Assembly (NCBI GenBank): GCA_012064385.1
Contig: QRDG01000024.1
Coordinates: 99,748 to 163,747 of the forward strand
Reading direction: 5' to 3'
DNA from: Puccinellia tenuiflora
Taxonomy: Eukaryota; Streptophyta; Magnoliopsida; Poales; Poaceae
DNA: 64,000 nucleotides
The position numbers and the translations under genes were made by a program. Numbering within the stretch: the stretch's first letter is position 1; every line of letters begins with the position of its first letter. Below the pieces are notes generated by a model. The model made no database searches. It was not told where the DNA came from and was given only the letters and a program-made list of their open reading frames with translations. Shown here piece by piece: positions 22,930-32,295 of this stretch.

Positions 22930-24853
22930 TCAATAGGTTGTGATGGAGGACATTGGCGACTTGGCTATCATTTGAAGAATTATGGGATCTTCATGGTTAT
23001 ATCTCATTTAGCCAAGTCAATTGGATTATCACATATCTATCTTATATCCAATGCTCCTTCTTGCGGTAACTTGTATTTAAATTATATATACATTGAAAGT
23101 TGCTTGCTCCCTTGCATGTGTTAGTTTTGTTCCTAGCATGTGTTTGTATATGTTGTGCTTATTACTTACCTTGAGCGATCAAGTTTGTGTATGTTAATGT
23201 GCGCTCCATATATGTGTAAACTTTGTGTTGAGTCCTTATTGGATCTTGTGTTGATTTCAATGGGCTCTTTTGAGAGATTAATGGACTATCCCATTTTGGG
23301 GGAGTGATATGCTTTGTGCACCTCACTAACCTAAAAATGTGTGTATATGAGTAACACCACCTAGTATTGATATATCAAGATTATCTAGTAACTATGTGGT
23401 GTGTCATGCTCATGAGAAATTCAAATTCTATAATGTCCATTAATTATCTCTATTTGATTTTATTTGCCTCTTGTTAAGAAGAAATGAATTATCACATTGT
23501 GGGGGAGCAATACGCTATGTGCATATTACAATCCCATAAAATGTGAACATTTGAGGTTTTGCCACCTAGAGTTGATATTGTAAATTATCTTATTTCTATG
23601 TGGCATATTAGCTCGAACAAGTTCCAATTTGCTTTTTAGCTATCTTTTGGCTCTTGTTTGTGTGAGTTTGCTTGGTGTGGTTTTTATCTAATATGCATTT
23701 CCATACATTAGTTGAGAAACCATTTGTTCCATATTATTCTAACCATGGCCTTGCCGGTTGGTTTGAATGGTTGGAACTACCAACCGGAAATTCATCTATG
23801 CACCCGAGCTCACATGCACCTGTTTTCCTCGAGCAATTTAAAAAAATAGTAAAACATTATGAAAAAATCTGAAAAACATTGGTGACACACACATATGAGT
23901 TTCCCACACTCGTGAAAAATTTCGGAATTAAATGACAATTTCTGTGCTCTGTACAAAAAAGACAAAATCAGTGTTTTCAAATTCGTGTTTTTAGATCTCA
24001 TTCTGACAACTGTATTTGTTTTTTTTTGTACAGGGCACATAAATTGATTTCATTCCGAAAATTAGCACGAGTGTGGTAAACTCATATATGTATGTCACCA
24101 ATTTTTTTCAGATTTTTATAATGTTTTACTATTTTTAAAAATTGCTCGAAAATAAGGGGAGCTGGTGCACCCGGGTGCAGAAACGCCGCCCCCACTACCA
24201 ACAAACTTTATTAAAATGTGGTGTTTTATTTCCTATCTCTTGCCATATGTTTTATCTTGTGAGGATATTCTTGGATACCTCTATCACCGGGAAAATAATT
24301 CCGAATGGTCATTGCCCTTGGACAATCCATATTTATATTTGTGATAGAATTTTTTTTTTATTATCCTTACATTGGAATTGGCTTTTATTTGCCCCATCTC
24401 TTGCCAACATATTTATTTTGACTCTCATTGCCTTCCTTGCCTCTTGCATGGATCCTAATTTTTCAATTGGTAGTGTTTAGTGTTGTAAATAAAATATGAA
24501 GAGTAATGATCCCTTGTGCGTGCATTTTGTATTCAAATGCAAATATCAAAATAATGCATGAATCTTGGGGGAGCATTTCTTTTTATTTAGAACACTATCC
24601 TATCTATCAATATTTGATCCTTTCAATTGGCATTTGATTTCTATCGTATGTGTTTATGGAAGACAAATCTTTTTCTCTTGATACTTTGTGCCATCATGAA
24701 AAGTGTAGAGGGTGTTTGGTTTATTTGGTGTAACCTTGCTCTCTCTTGGGAGTCTTGCTTTATCATTTCTTGTTTTTATGTTTATCCTATAGAATGAGAA
24801 AACCCTTTGAGCATGTCTCTTTCTTTCATCTTATATGTTCATTGGCCTTGCCT
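22930..24853 (+). other. Copia C internal 5' arm, non-coding
   Basis: T-rich DNA with GGGGGAG(T/C) tracts at about 23300, 23500 and 24570. No protein-coding stretch is seen. It contains the Mutator-like MITE and ends at the junction to element B at about 24853. Confidence 0.6.
23785..24193. mobile_element. Mutator-like MITE with 9-bp target duplication
   Basis: A foldback segment of 409 bp flanked by ACTACCAAC on both sides (23776-23784 and 24194-24202). Arms of about 165 bp are inverted copies: TGCACCCGAG...CGAGCAATTT on the left matches the complement of AAATTGCTCGAAAA...CCGGGTGCA on the right, and TACAAAAAA meets its complement in the middle. A 9-bp duplication is typical of Mutator transposons. 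No coding capacity. Confidence 0.75.
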
Positions 24854-25253
24854 GTTTCGTAGGAGGGACATACCTATAAGAGGGACGACGTTGATAAGCC
24901 TGTTTCGTAGGAGGATAATATATTATAACCCTATGTGAGGCAAGAGTTGCCGAAACGTAAGAATTTCGGTGAGGTTAAACCCCAGCTCTCGTGAAGAAGA
25001 AGAGGTCCAGCAATGAAAGTTTTGACCTACCATGAGAGTTCCGTTAGAATGGACGCTTTGTTTGCACTGAAGGGTGCCAACCTAGAGAAGAAAGATTGCC
25101 TAAGACATCACGTGGATGGAGGGCATAATATTTCAAGCCATCTTCAAAAGACACCCACCTATTGGAAGTGAAGCTTACGCTATATGGATTTCAAAGTATC
25201 AATCAAGGATGAATATAATCACCAAATGCTTAAGAAGAGCTGGTACATGCTAT
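24850..25253 (+). repeat. B internal 3' fragment upstream of the first LTR
   Basis: It matches 29620-30011 closely. At its left edge the segment GCCTGTTTCGTAGGAGG appears twice, 48 bp apart (24850-24866 and 24898-24914), and the first copy shares GCCT with the end of copia C. At its right edge it jumps into the LTR at a point equal to about 30538, so about 527 bp (hairpin, PPT, LTR start) are deleted relative to the right copy. Confidence 0.75.
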
Positions 25254-27179
25254 ATCTTAAACATCTTTCCAATCTTTGTTTTATAAAATGTTTTATCTTA
25301 AACTATCTTTAAATATGAAAATGAGTTATCATTTTGAATTATATAACTCATATTATTTCTCTGGTTTTTATTTAAATATTTTGGGATATTTATAAACCTT
25401 TATTTGAATTTCCCAAATAGCCATATAAGGAAAATTTGACCAAAAGGGTATTTTGGTATTTTTTTGACCAAAAATAGTACCAAAATGTCTATTTTGACTA
25501 TTTGGAATTTTACAAATTTTTACAAATTTATTTGACTTGATTTGGACCTTTAAATCAAAAGTTATAAAAGAAAACAGAAAAAGAAAAAGAAAATTTGATG
25601 ACGTCATCGGTGACGTCATCGTCTTCAACGTCTCTGCGCCAGATTCGGCCGAAACTTTCGCCCATGATTTCGACCGAATTAGGGCACCATTTTACGTGTC
25701 GTGACCACCTATAAGAAGCCCTCGTCCTCCTCTTTCTTTGCCCTCTGTTCCCCCTTCCAATCATGCCGCTGGGCCGATGAATTTGCTCGTCGGAGTCCTC
25801 CATTGCCGTCACCGTCTTCTTCATTTTCCGGCGAGGTCAGTGCCTGCGCGAGCCTGAGATCGTGCCCATCCTTCTCGCCGGGTCGTCGCGCCCCTCCTGA
25901 TGCCCTCTTTTGATTTTTTTTCCAGCAGGGCAACGACATCGGCATCCTCGACCCGAAGGTCACCGGAGCACGCGCACCTCCAGCCGCTCCTCCTCACCGC
26001 CCCAGGACGCAAGCGACCACTCCCCCCTCGCCATCTACTCCGCCTCGCCTTCGCGCACACCGTTGTCACCTTCCCCGAGACCGGAGCTTCGCCGGAGCGA
26101 CGAGCACGTCAACGACCGGAGCCACCGCCGCCGTCCGAGCCGTCTCCGGCGACCAAACCGCACCGCCAGGGTACAAACCCTAGAACCTAGACCATAGGAT
26201 CTAGATCGAATGGCCGGGATTAGATCCAGCCGAGCCGAGCCGCGACTTAAGCCGAGCCGGAGCCCAGCCAAAGTCAAGCCAAGCCGAGCCCAGCCAACCA
26301 GAGACTGCCATGTGGCCCAGCCTTTTTCTTGATTTATCCCGAATTGGAATTAATGGTCTTTTTGCAGAAAAGCCCCTAGATCTTAGAACCATCATATCTT
26401 TTTACTGGTTTGGCCAAATTTTACAAACTTTACCTTTTTGAAATCCTCTGGATCTGTAGATTATTTTAGACCTGTTAGTTTTTAGTTTTGCCTTAGTTAA
26501 ATTATTCAAATTTCAAATGTGATTTGAGTAATTTTGGCATAACTTTAAATCTATAAGTTATTTTTAATTATTTTCTTCTGCAAAAGTGTGACTTTTAGTG
26601 TCCTCTGTCCAGTAGTATTTTTAGTTTGCACTTTTGCATCATGCATTGATAATGTTTTGTAAAAACTCAAATAGTGGCATTTTGACCATAGTAATTGTTT
26701 TAAAATTATTTAAATCACTTAAAATATGAATCATGAGCATCATGCATATAGTAATTAACAGAAAGTAATGACTTTATTAATTGTTTAACTTTGACTTGTG
26801 TTGTTAGCAAATCATCATGCATGCATGTTTTTATTGTATTGCCATTTTGCCTGTGTATTGAATTGTTGCAAATTGCTTGTTTAGATTGTGAAGAGTGCCA
26901 GGAGTGCTGTGAGTGTTGCTGCAACCAACATGTCTGCCTGTGGCACATGAAGATGATGAGGGCTCCATGCTATTTAAGTATTCCGTTGCTGAGCTTTGTA
27001 ATATGCTAGCTTTGTGCTATGCAACTTGTAATGTTTTACTTTTCTGGATCTTCGATGTAATAGATATTTGACGCATTTGCATGATATTACATCTTGAACT
27101 GTGGTGCTAGCTATTCGATCTAGGGACTAGCACAATAACACGGGGATCTTGGCCAATCTTAAAAGGCAGGATCGCTACA
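25254..27179 (+). repeat. B left LTR, 5' truncated
   Basis: It aligns to about 30538-32295 of the right LTR and ends GATCGCTACA before the PBS. A CTATAAG box lies at about 25709-25715, in a 167-bp stretch (25614-25780) missing from the right LTR. GC-rich sequence from 25740 to 26290 gives open frames on both strands that I regard as non-genic. AAACCCTAG near 26184 resembles a plant telo-box. Confidence 0.8.
25599..25618. promoter_or_regulatory. Two TGACGTCA bZIP-type sites
   Basis: Palindromes TGACGTCA at 25599-25606 and 25611-25618, 12 bp apart, about 90 bp upstream of the CTATAAG box. TGACGTCA is the classic target of TGA/CREB-type bZIP factors. The right LTR keeps one (30882-30889). Confidence 0.6.
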
Positions 27180-27181
27180 GA

Positions 27182-27193
27182 TGGTATCAGAGC
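27182..27193 (+). other. Primer-binding site of element B
   Basis: TGGTATCAGAGC two bases after the LTR end, complementary to initiator Met-tRNA. Confidence 0.85.
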
Positions 27194-27350
27194 ACTGTGT
27201 TGCTTGTAGGCTCGAAAACCTTAGGTTTGGATTAGAAATAAGAATGACCATAGGAACAAAAGTTATTTTCTTCTTGTCCAAATCTTTCCTAATATCTTCT
27301 TGTAACCTTCTCAACTAATTGCTTTCTAAGTTATCTTATCTTATTTATAG

Positions 27351-27528
27351 ATGACCATAACTCAGAAATGTTTCCGAAGACATTGAAGATCAACATGACA
27401 ATTATGAGAAGCCATTAAGCGCCTTGATCGAAGACTTCAAATTTTGACTTCACAACACCCAGAAGTACCTCGACGAACTCAAAGAAATAGAAGAGAATGT
27501 TGAAGCACTGAAGGAAGAGATAGACTAG
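27351..27528 (+). pseudogene. Short coiled-coil ORF, broken
   Basis: Between PBS and the zinc-knuckle ORF one frame reads NVSEDIEDQHDNYEKPLSAL and later KYLDELKEIEENVEALKEEI before TAG (27526-27528). The upstream ATG (27351) is one base out of phase with it, and a TGA (27445-27447) interrupts it. Heptad-like Leu/Ile/Val spacing and high Glu/Lys content suggest a small coiled-coil leader protein. It is inferred from composition only, and its role is unknown. Confidence 0.4.
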
Positions 27529-27816
27529 ACCACCATTTTATTAGAATAACGTTATCGTGATATTGTATTGACTTACCAAATTGTGGTATGGCAGTACTAT
27601 TGTGTCTATTTTGAAAAACCTTTGTTGTGTTTGTTTGTTATCCAAACTATAATTTCAAAAATTAAGAAGTTGTTTCTTTTTCTCTATTGGTTGTTTTACT
27701 GTTGCTTGATGCTTGCTAGATGTTGTTTGTAAGATGATTTGTTTTGATCTGTTGTGTATGGGTATTAATACTTCTCTTAGTATCTATCTCCACTCATCTC
27801 TGCTAAACCAAACCAG

Positions 27817-29130
27817 ATGTCTCACCCACATACCAACTACGAAGAAAATGATAGCCACCTCAAGATGCACTATGCAATTCAGTTACTGGTAGCAGCTCAG
27901 ACTCAGATGACTCAAGTGATGAAAGAAAGTCAAGCCAACAACCCCAATAATGAGTTACCCACAGGAATGCAGCAGATGTTAGATAATCAAACTCAATTAG
28001 TACAGTTGATGACTCAGTATATGGCAAGAAATAAAAATAACCTACCGCAGATGGAAGATGGCCACACAGAGATCAAGGAGAATATTCTGATAGGACCTCG
28101 AGCATGTAAAATTTGTGGAGAAATAGGACACCAATCCAAAGAGTGTCATGATGAGTGTCCCCATTATGATGCAAACTATATAGATGAAGGATATGCCATA
28201 ACCCAGGTTACCTGCTTTTTGTGTGAAGGGACAACTCACGTCCCAGCTCAGTGCCAGCTTTATCCCATAGTGCAAGAAGTCAGTCAACAGGTCAAAGGTG
28301 GAATGCACCAAATTCTCCAGAAGACTTTAGAAGAACAAGATCAGAAAGGGAAAAGTAAGCGAGATAGAAACCAAGTGGTGTGCTTCAATTGCAGTGAGGC
28401 GGGCCATTTTGCAAATGACTGCCCAGAGAAGGAGGTTGGTGATGGGATCAAGCCAAAACAGTATGAGAAGGGACTTATTATTCATGACAAGATGGAAGGT
28501 GAAGCTATAATTAGTACTCATCCTAACTCATCTATGGTCACCACCAAGTGTTGTTATTCATGTGAAGAGGAGGGTCATTTTTCTCGAGATTGCCCCTTTA
28601 AACGAACAACAAGGTTCCCAACCGTTGAGGTGGATTATGATGAGGAAGATTACAAAGATCTGTTCTCTAGAGAAAGGCCAAAGAAGAAGAAGAAGGACCT
28701 TAGTCACATACAGTGTTATAAGAGTAAGAAGATGGGACACTACTCCAGCGACTGTCTTGAATGGAAGACTGGAGAAGAGGGAAAGATAAATTCTCTCAAG
28801 AAGGGACTTGTGAACCATCACAGTACAGATCATGACCCCCGTCATCACGTTATCAGCCACAGTGGTGGATTCAAAGCAAGCAATGGAGGATTCAATGTTA
28901 GGGTACACAATGAACACAAGCATGAGAACCACCCCAACAATTTCCACAAGAAAGACAACAGCCAAGTGAGGTGTTTTAATTGCAAGAAAATGGGCCATTA
29001 TGAAAGAGAATTCCCAGAAGAGCCCCGAGATATGTCAACAGTATTTTGCCATCGCTGCAGAGAGATAGGTCACTTCACCGATGATTGCCCAAGTCAGAAG
29101 AGACGTCGTGCGAATGCCTTGCTCGACTAA
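27817..29130 (+). CDS. Multi-zinc-knuckle gag-like protein of element B
   Basis: Intact frame of 437 residues. The first 90 residues are Gln/Met-rich and probably helical. Seven CCHC knuckles follow: C97-C100-H105-C110; C133-C136-H141-C146; C189-C192-H197-C202; C246-C249-H254-C259; C300-(Ser303)-H308-C313, second Cys lost; C386-C389-H394-(Phe399), last Cys lost; C411-C414-H419-C424. Lys-rich linkers separate them (for example KKKKKDL near 289-295). CCHC knuckles of this form bind single-stranded nucleic acid in gag and CNBP-like proteins. No capsid domain, protease or RT is visible. Most likely it packages or chaperones the element's RNA for capsids supplied by a partner element. A captured host CNBP-like gene is an alternative, but the position between PBS and PPT of a gypsy element favours gag. 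Confidence 0.75.
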   Translation: MSHPHTNYEENDSHLKMHYAIQLLVAAQTQMTQVMKESQANNPNNELPTGMQQMLDNQTQLVQLMTQYMARNKNNLPQMEDGHTEIKENILIGPRACKICGEIGHQSKECHDECPHYDANYIDEGYAITQVTCFLCEGTTHVPAQCQLYPIVQEVSQQVKGGMHQILQKTLEEQDQKGKSKRDRNQVVCFNCSEAGHFANDCPEKEVGDGIKPKQYEKGLIIHDKMEGEAIISTHPNSSMVTTKCCYSCEEEGHFSRDCPFKRTTRFPTVEVDYDEEDYKDLFSRERPKKKKKDLSHIQCYKSKKMGHYSSDCLEWKTGEEGKINSLKKGLVNHHSTDHDPRHHVISHSGGFKASNGGFNVRVHNEHKHENHPNNFHKKDNSQVRCFNCKKMGHYEREFPEEPRDMSTVFCHRCREIGHFTDDCPSQKRRRANALLD

Positions 29131-30209
29131 TTTTTATTAGATTATGTATGAGGAAATGAGCACTATGATGAAAGAGTGGTGTAATGTCGATGTAATAACC
29201 ACAATTTGTGGGGATGAATGAAAATAGTATCGACTATCTTATGCCAAAACTTAAACGAAACAATAGCCATTGTTGTGAAGCCTGTTCGTCATATCAGGGA
29301 TGAAGACATGACACTGAAATGGACAAGCAAAGACGACATGGAAAGCGTGTTTCCCCAAGGAGAAGGATAACAGAAAAGTGTAGTGTGAGCTAACCTGTGT
29401 AGGAGTTTTCGTAACCCCATAGTTTGAAGGAGCGATAGTTTAGTTCAGGTTGTCTTGCAGATGGGAAACTTTCTGCCAGACAAGTGAGGATGCCCGACAG
29501 ATAGACCATGTGATTTACCTATCTTCGTATTGAGGAAATGATACGGGTGCAGGATGGACTGATCACCATTCCTACTACTCATATTATTTTCCTCACTACT
29601 TGGATTAATAAATCTGAGTGACATACCTATAGGAGAGACGACGTTGATAAGCCTGTTTCGTAGGAGGATAATATATTATAACCCTATGTGAGGCAAGAGT
29701 TGCCGAAATGTAAGAATTTCGGTGAGGTTAAACCCCAGCTCTCGTGAAGAAGAAGAGGTCCAGCAATGAAAGTTTTGACCTACCATGAGAGTTCCGTTAG
29801 AATGGACGCTTTGTTTGCACTGAAGGGTGCCAACCTAGAGAAGAAAGATTGCCTAAGACATCACGTGGATGGAGGGCGTAATATTTCAAGCCATCTTGAA
29901 AAGACACCCACCTATTGGAAGTGAAGCTTACGCTATATGGATTTCAAAGTATCAATCAAGGATGAATATAATCACCAAATGCTTAAGAAGAGTTGGTACA
30001 TGCTATATCTATGGAATAAGGATGATGAAGCAAAACTCAAACAGTCGAAGATAAAAGTTAACCCAACAAGGATACATGAACCACCCGATATGTGCCCTGT
30101 TTGAAGTCAAGAATTCAAGACTGCCTACAAAAGTTTCTTTTAAGGGTGGTAGCCCACCCACTTGTCTAAAACCCTGAGATCCGAACCCACCATTCTTTCT
30201 AGCCTCTCC
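29131..30209 (+). other. B interior after the zinc-knuckle ORF
   Basis: No long frame and no pol motif is seen. 29620-30011 is the piece repeated at 24850-25253. The stretch ends with the hairpin and PPT before the 3' LTR. Confidence 0.6.
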
Positions 30210-30248
30210 GAATCTCGGGGACGAGATTCCTTTTAAGGGTGGTAGGTT
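30210..30248 (+). promoter_or_regulatory. B 3' hairpin and polypurine tract
   Basis: Stem GAATCTCG (30210-30217), loop GGGA, stem CGAGATTC (30222-30229), then 19 nt containing AAGGGTGGTAGG up to the LTR at 30249. The loop fits the GNRA tetraloop pattern. Confidence 0.8.
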
Positions 30249-32295
30249 TGTAACATCCCAAATTTTGGAATGTTGTAAAAATCACAAAATTTAAAACATT
30301 TATTAATAATTAAATAAAGCCTCCAAAAATCAAGAAAAGCTTTTATAGAAGATTGTTTTGACATCTTCAAAGTTATATTTTAAATTAAATATTCCTTTAT
30401 CTTCCAATCTCAACTTTTAAATTTTTGGAAATAAAAAATTTAACTGGGGTTTTCAAATAGTATCTTCCACTTGAATATTTGGTTTTAAAATAAATAATAT
30501 GGGGATATTATAAACCCTAAATTATTTGAGAAAATGATTTAAACATCTTTCCAATCTTTGTTTTATAAAATGTTTTATCTTAAACTATATTTAAATATGA
30601 AAATGAGTTATCATTTTGAATTATATAACTCATATTATTTCTCTGGTTTTTATTTAAATATTTTGGGATATTTATAAACCTTTATTTGAATTTCCCAAAT
30701 AGCCATATAAGGCAAATTTGACCAAAAGGGTATTTTGGTAAAACAATTACCAAAAATAGTACCAAAATGTCTATTTTGACTATTTGGAATTTTACAAATT
30801 TTTACAAATTTATTTGACTTGATTTGGAGCTTTAAATCAAAAGTTATAAAAGAAAACAGAAAAAAGAAAAAGAAAATTTGATGACGTCATCGGTGAATTT
30901 GCTCGTCGGAGTCCTCCATTGCCGTCACCATCTTCTTCATTTTCCGACGAGGTCAGTGCCTGCGCGAGCCTGAGATCGTGCCCATCCTTCTCGTCGGGTC
31001 GTCGCGCCCCTCCTGATGCCCTCTTTTGATTTTTTTCTCGCAGGGCAACAACATCGGCATCCTCGACCCGAAGGTCACCGGAGCACGCGCACCTCCAGCC
31101 GCTCCTCCTCACCGCCCCAGGACGCAAGCGACCACTCCCCCTTCGCCATCTACTCCGCCTCGCCTTCGCGCACACCGTTGTCACCTTCCCCGAGACCGGA
31201 GCTTCGCCGGAGCGATGAGCACGTCAACGACCGGAGCCACCGCCGCCGTCCGAGCCGTCTCCGGCGACCAAACCGCGCCGCGAGGGTACAAACCCTAGAA
31301 CCTAGACCATAGGATCTAGATCGAACGGCCGGGATTAGATCCAGCCGAGCCGAGCCGCGACTTAAGCCGAGCCGGAGCCCAGCCAAAGTCAAGACAAGCC
31401 GAGCCCAGCCAACCAGAGACTGCCATGTGGCCCAGCCTTTTTTTTTTATTTATCCCGAATTGGAATTAATGGTCTTTTTGCAGAAAAGCCCCTAGATCTT
31501 AGAACCATCATATCTTTTTACTGGTTTGGCCAAATTTTACAAACTTTACCTTTTTGAAATCCTCTGGATCTGTAGATTATTTTAGACCTGTTAGTTTTTA
31601 GTTTTGCCTTAGTTAAATTATTCAAATTTCAAATGTGATTTGAGTAATTTTGGCATAACTTTAAATCTATAAGTTATTTTTAATTATTTTCTTCTGCAAA
31701 AGTGTGACTTTTAGTGTCCTCTGTCCAGTAGTATTTTTAGTTTGCACTTTTGCATCATGCATTGATAATGTTTTGTAAAAACTCAAATAGTGGCATTTTG
31801 ACCATAGTAATTGTTTTAAAATTATTTAAATCACTTAAAATATGAATCATGAGCATCATGCATATAGTAATTAACAGAAATTAATGACTTTATTAATTGT
31901 TTAACTTTGACTTGTGTTGTTAGCAAATCATCATGCATGCATGTTTTTATTGTATTGCCATTTTGCCTGTGTATTGAATTGTTGCAAATTGCTTGTTTAG
32001 ATTGTGAAGAGTGCCAGGAGTGCTGTGAGTGTTGCTGCAACCAACATGTCTGCCTATGGCACATGAAGATGATGAGGGCTCCATGCTATTTAAGTATTCC
32101 GTTGCTGAGCTTTGTAATATGCTAGCTTTGTGCTATGCAACTTGTAATGTTTTACTTTTCTAGATCTTCGATGTAATAGATATTTGATGCATTTGCATGA
32201 TATTACATCTTGAACTGTGGTGCTAGCTATTCGATCCAGGGACTAGCACAATAACACAGGGATCTTGGCCAATCTTAAAAGGCAGGATTGCTACA
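30249..32295 (+). repeat. B right (3') LTR
   Basis: It starts TGTAACATCCC and ends GATTGCTACA, 2,047 bp. Relative to the left LTR it lacks 167 bp (equivalent to 25614-25780) that hold the second TGACGTCA and the CTATAAG box. The deletion edges share CGRTGA. The next five bases (AGTTT) equal the sequence at the same place in the C LTR, as expected for a target site. Confidence 0.85.

Larger units (their letters stand above)
15893..24853 (+). mobile_element. Non-autonomous copia element C, circularly permuted
   Basis: Order in the window: internal 3' arm (15893-18107), PPT, one LTR (18108-20753), PBS, gag, internal 5' arm (to 24853). An intact element would have the LTR at both outer ends. The two outer edges carry the same 28-bp segment (15893-15920 and 24826-24853, 27 of 28 identical), so joining the edges would restore a continuous interior. 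No pol domain is seen in either arm. Left neighbour is Athila, right neighbour is gypsy B. Confidence 0.75.
24850..32295 (+). mobile_element. Gypsy element B, tandem-recombined
   Basis: Order: internal 3' fragment (24854-25253), LTR lacking its first 290 bp or so (25254-27179), Met-tRNA PBS, interior with a zinc-knuckle ORF, hairpin, PPT, and a 3' LTR (30249-32295). Internal 3' sequence upstream of the first LTR means two copies were fused by recombination. No protease, RT or integrase was found, so the element is non-autonomous. After the 3' LTR the text AGTTTTCGG continues inside a C-family LTR. Confidence 0.8.

Noticed and set aside
26715..27009. Cys-rich 72-aa ORF (26791-27009, repeated at 31907-32125) and an opposite-strand 77-aa frame as a small secreted peptide
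   Set aside because: Both lie near the end of the B LTR and are identical in the two LTRs because the LTRs are copies. Open frames on both strands suggest chance. Not supported without comparison to distant copies.
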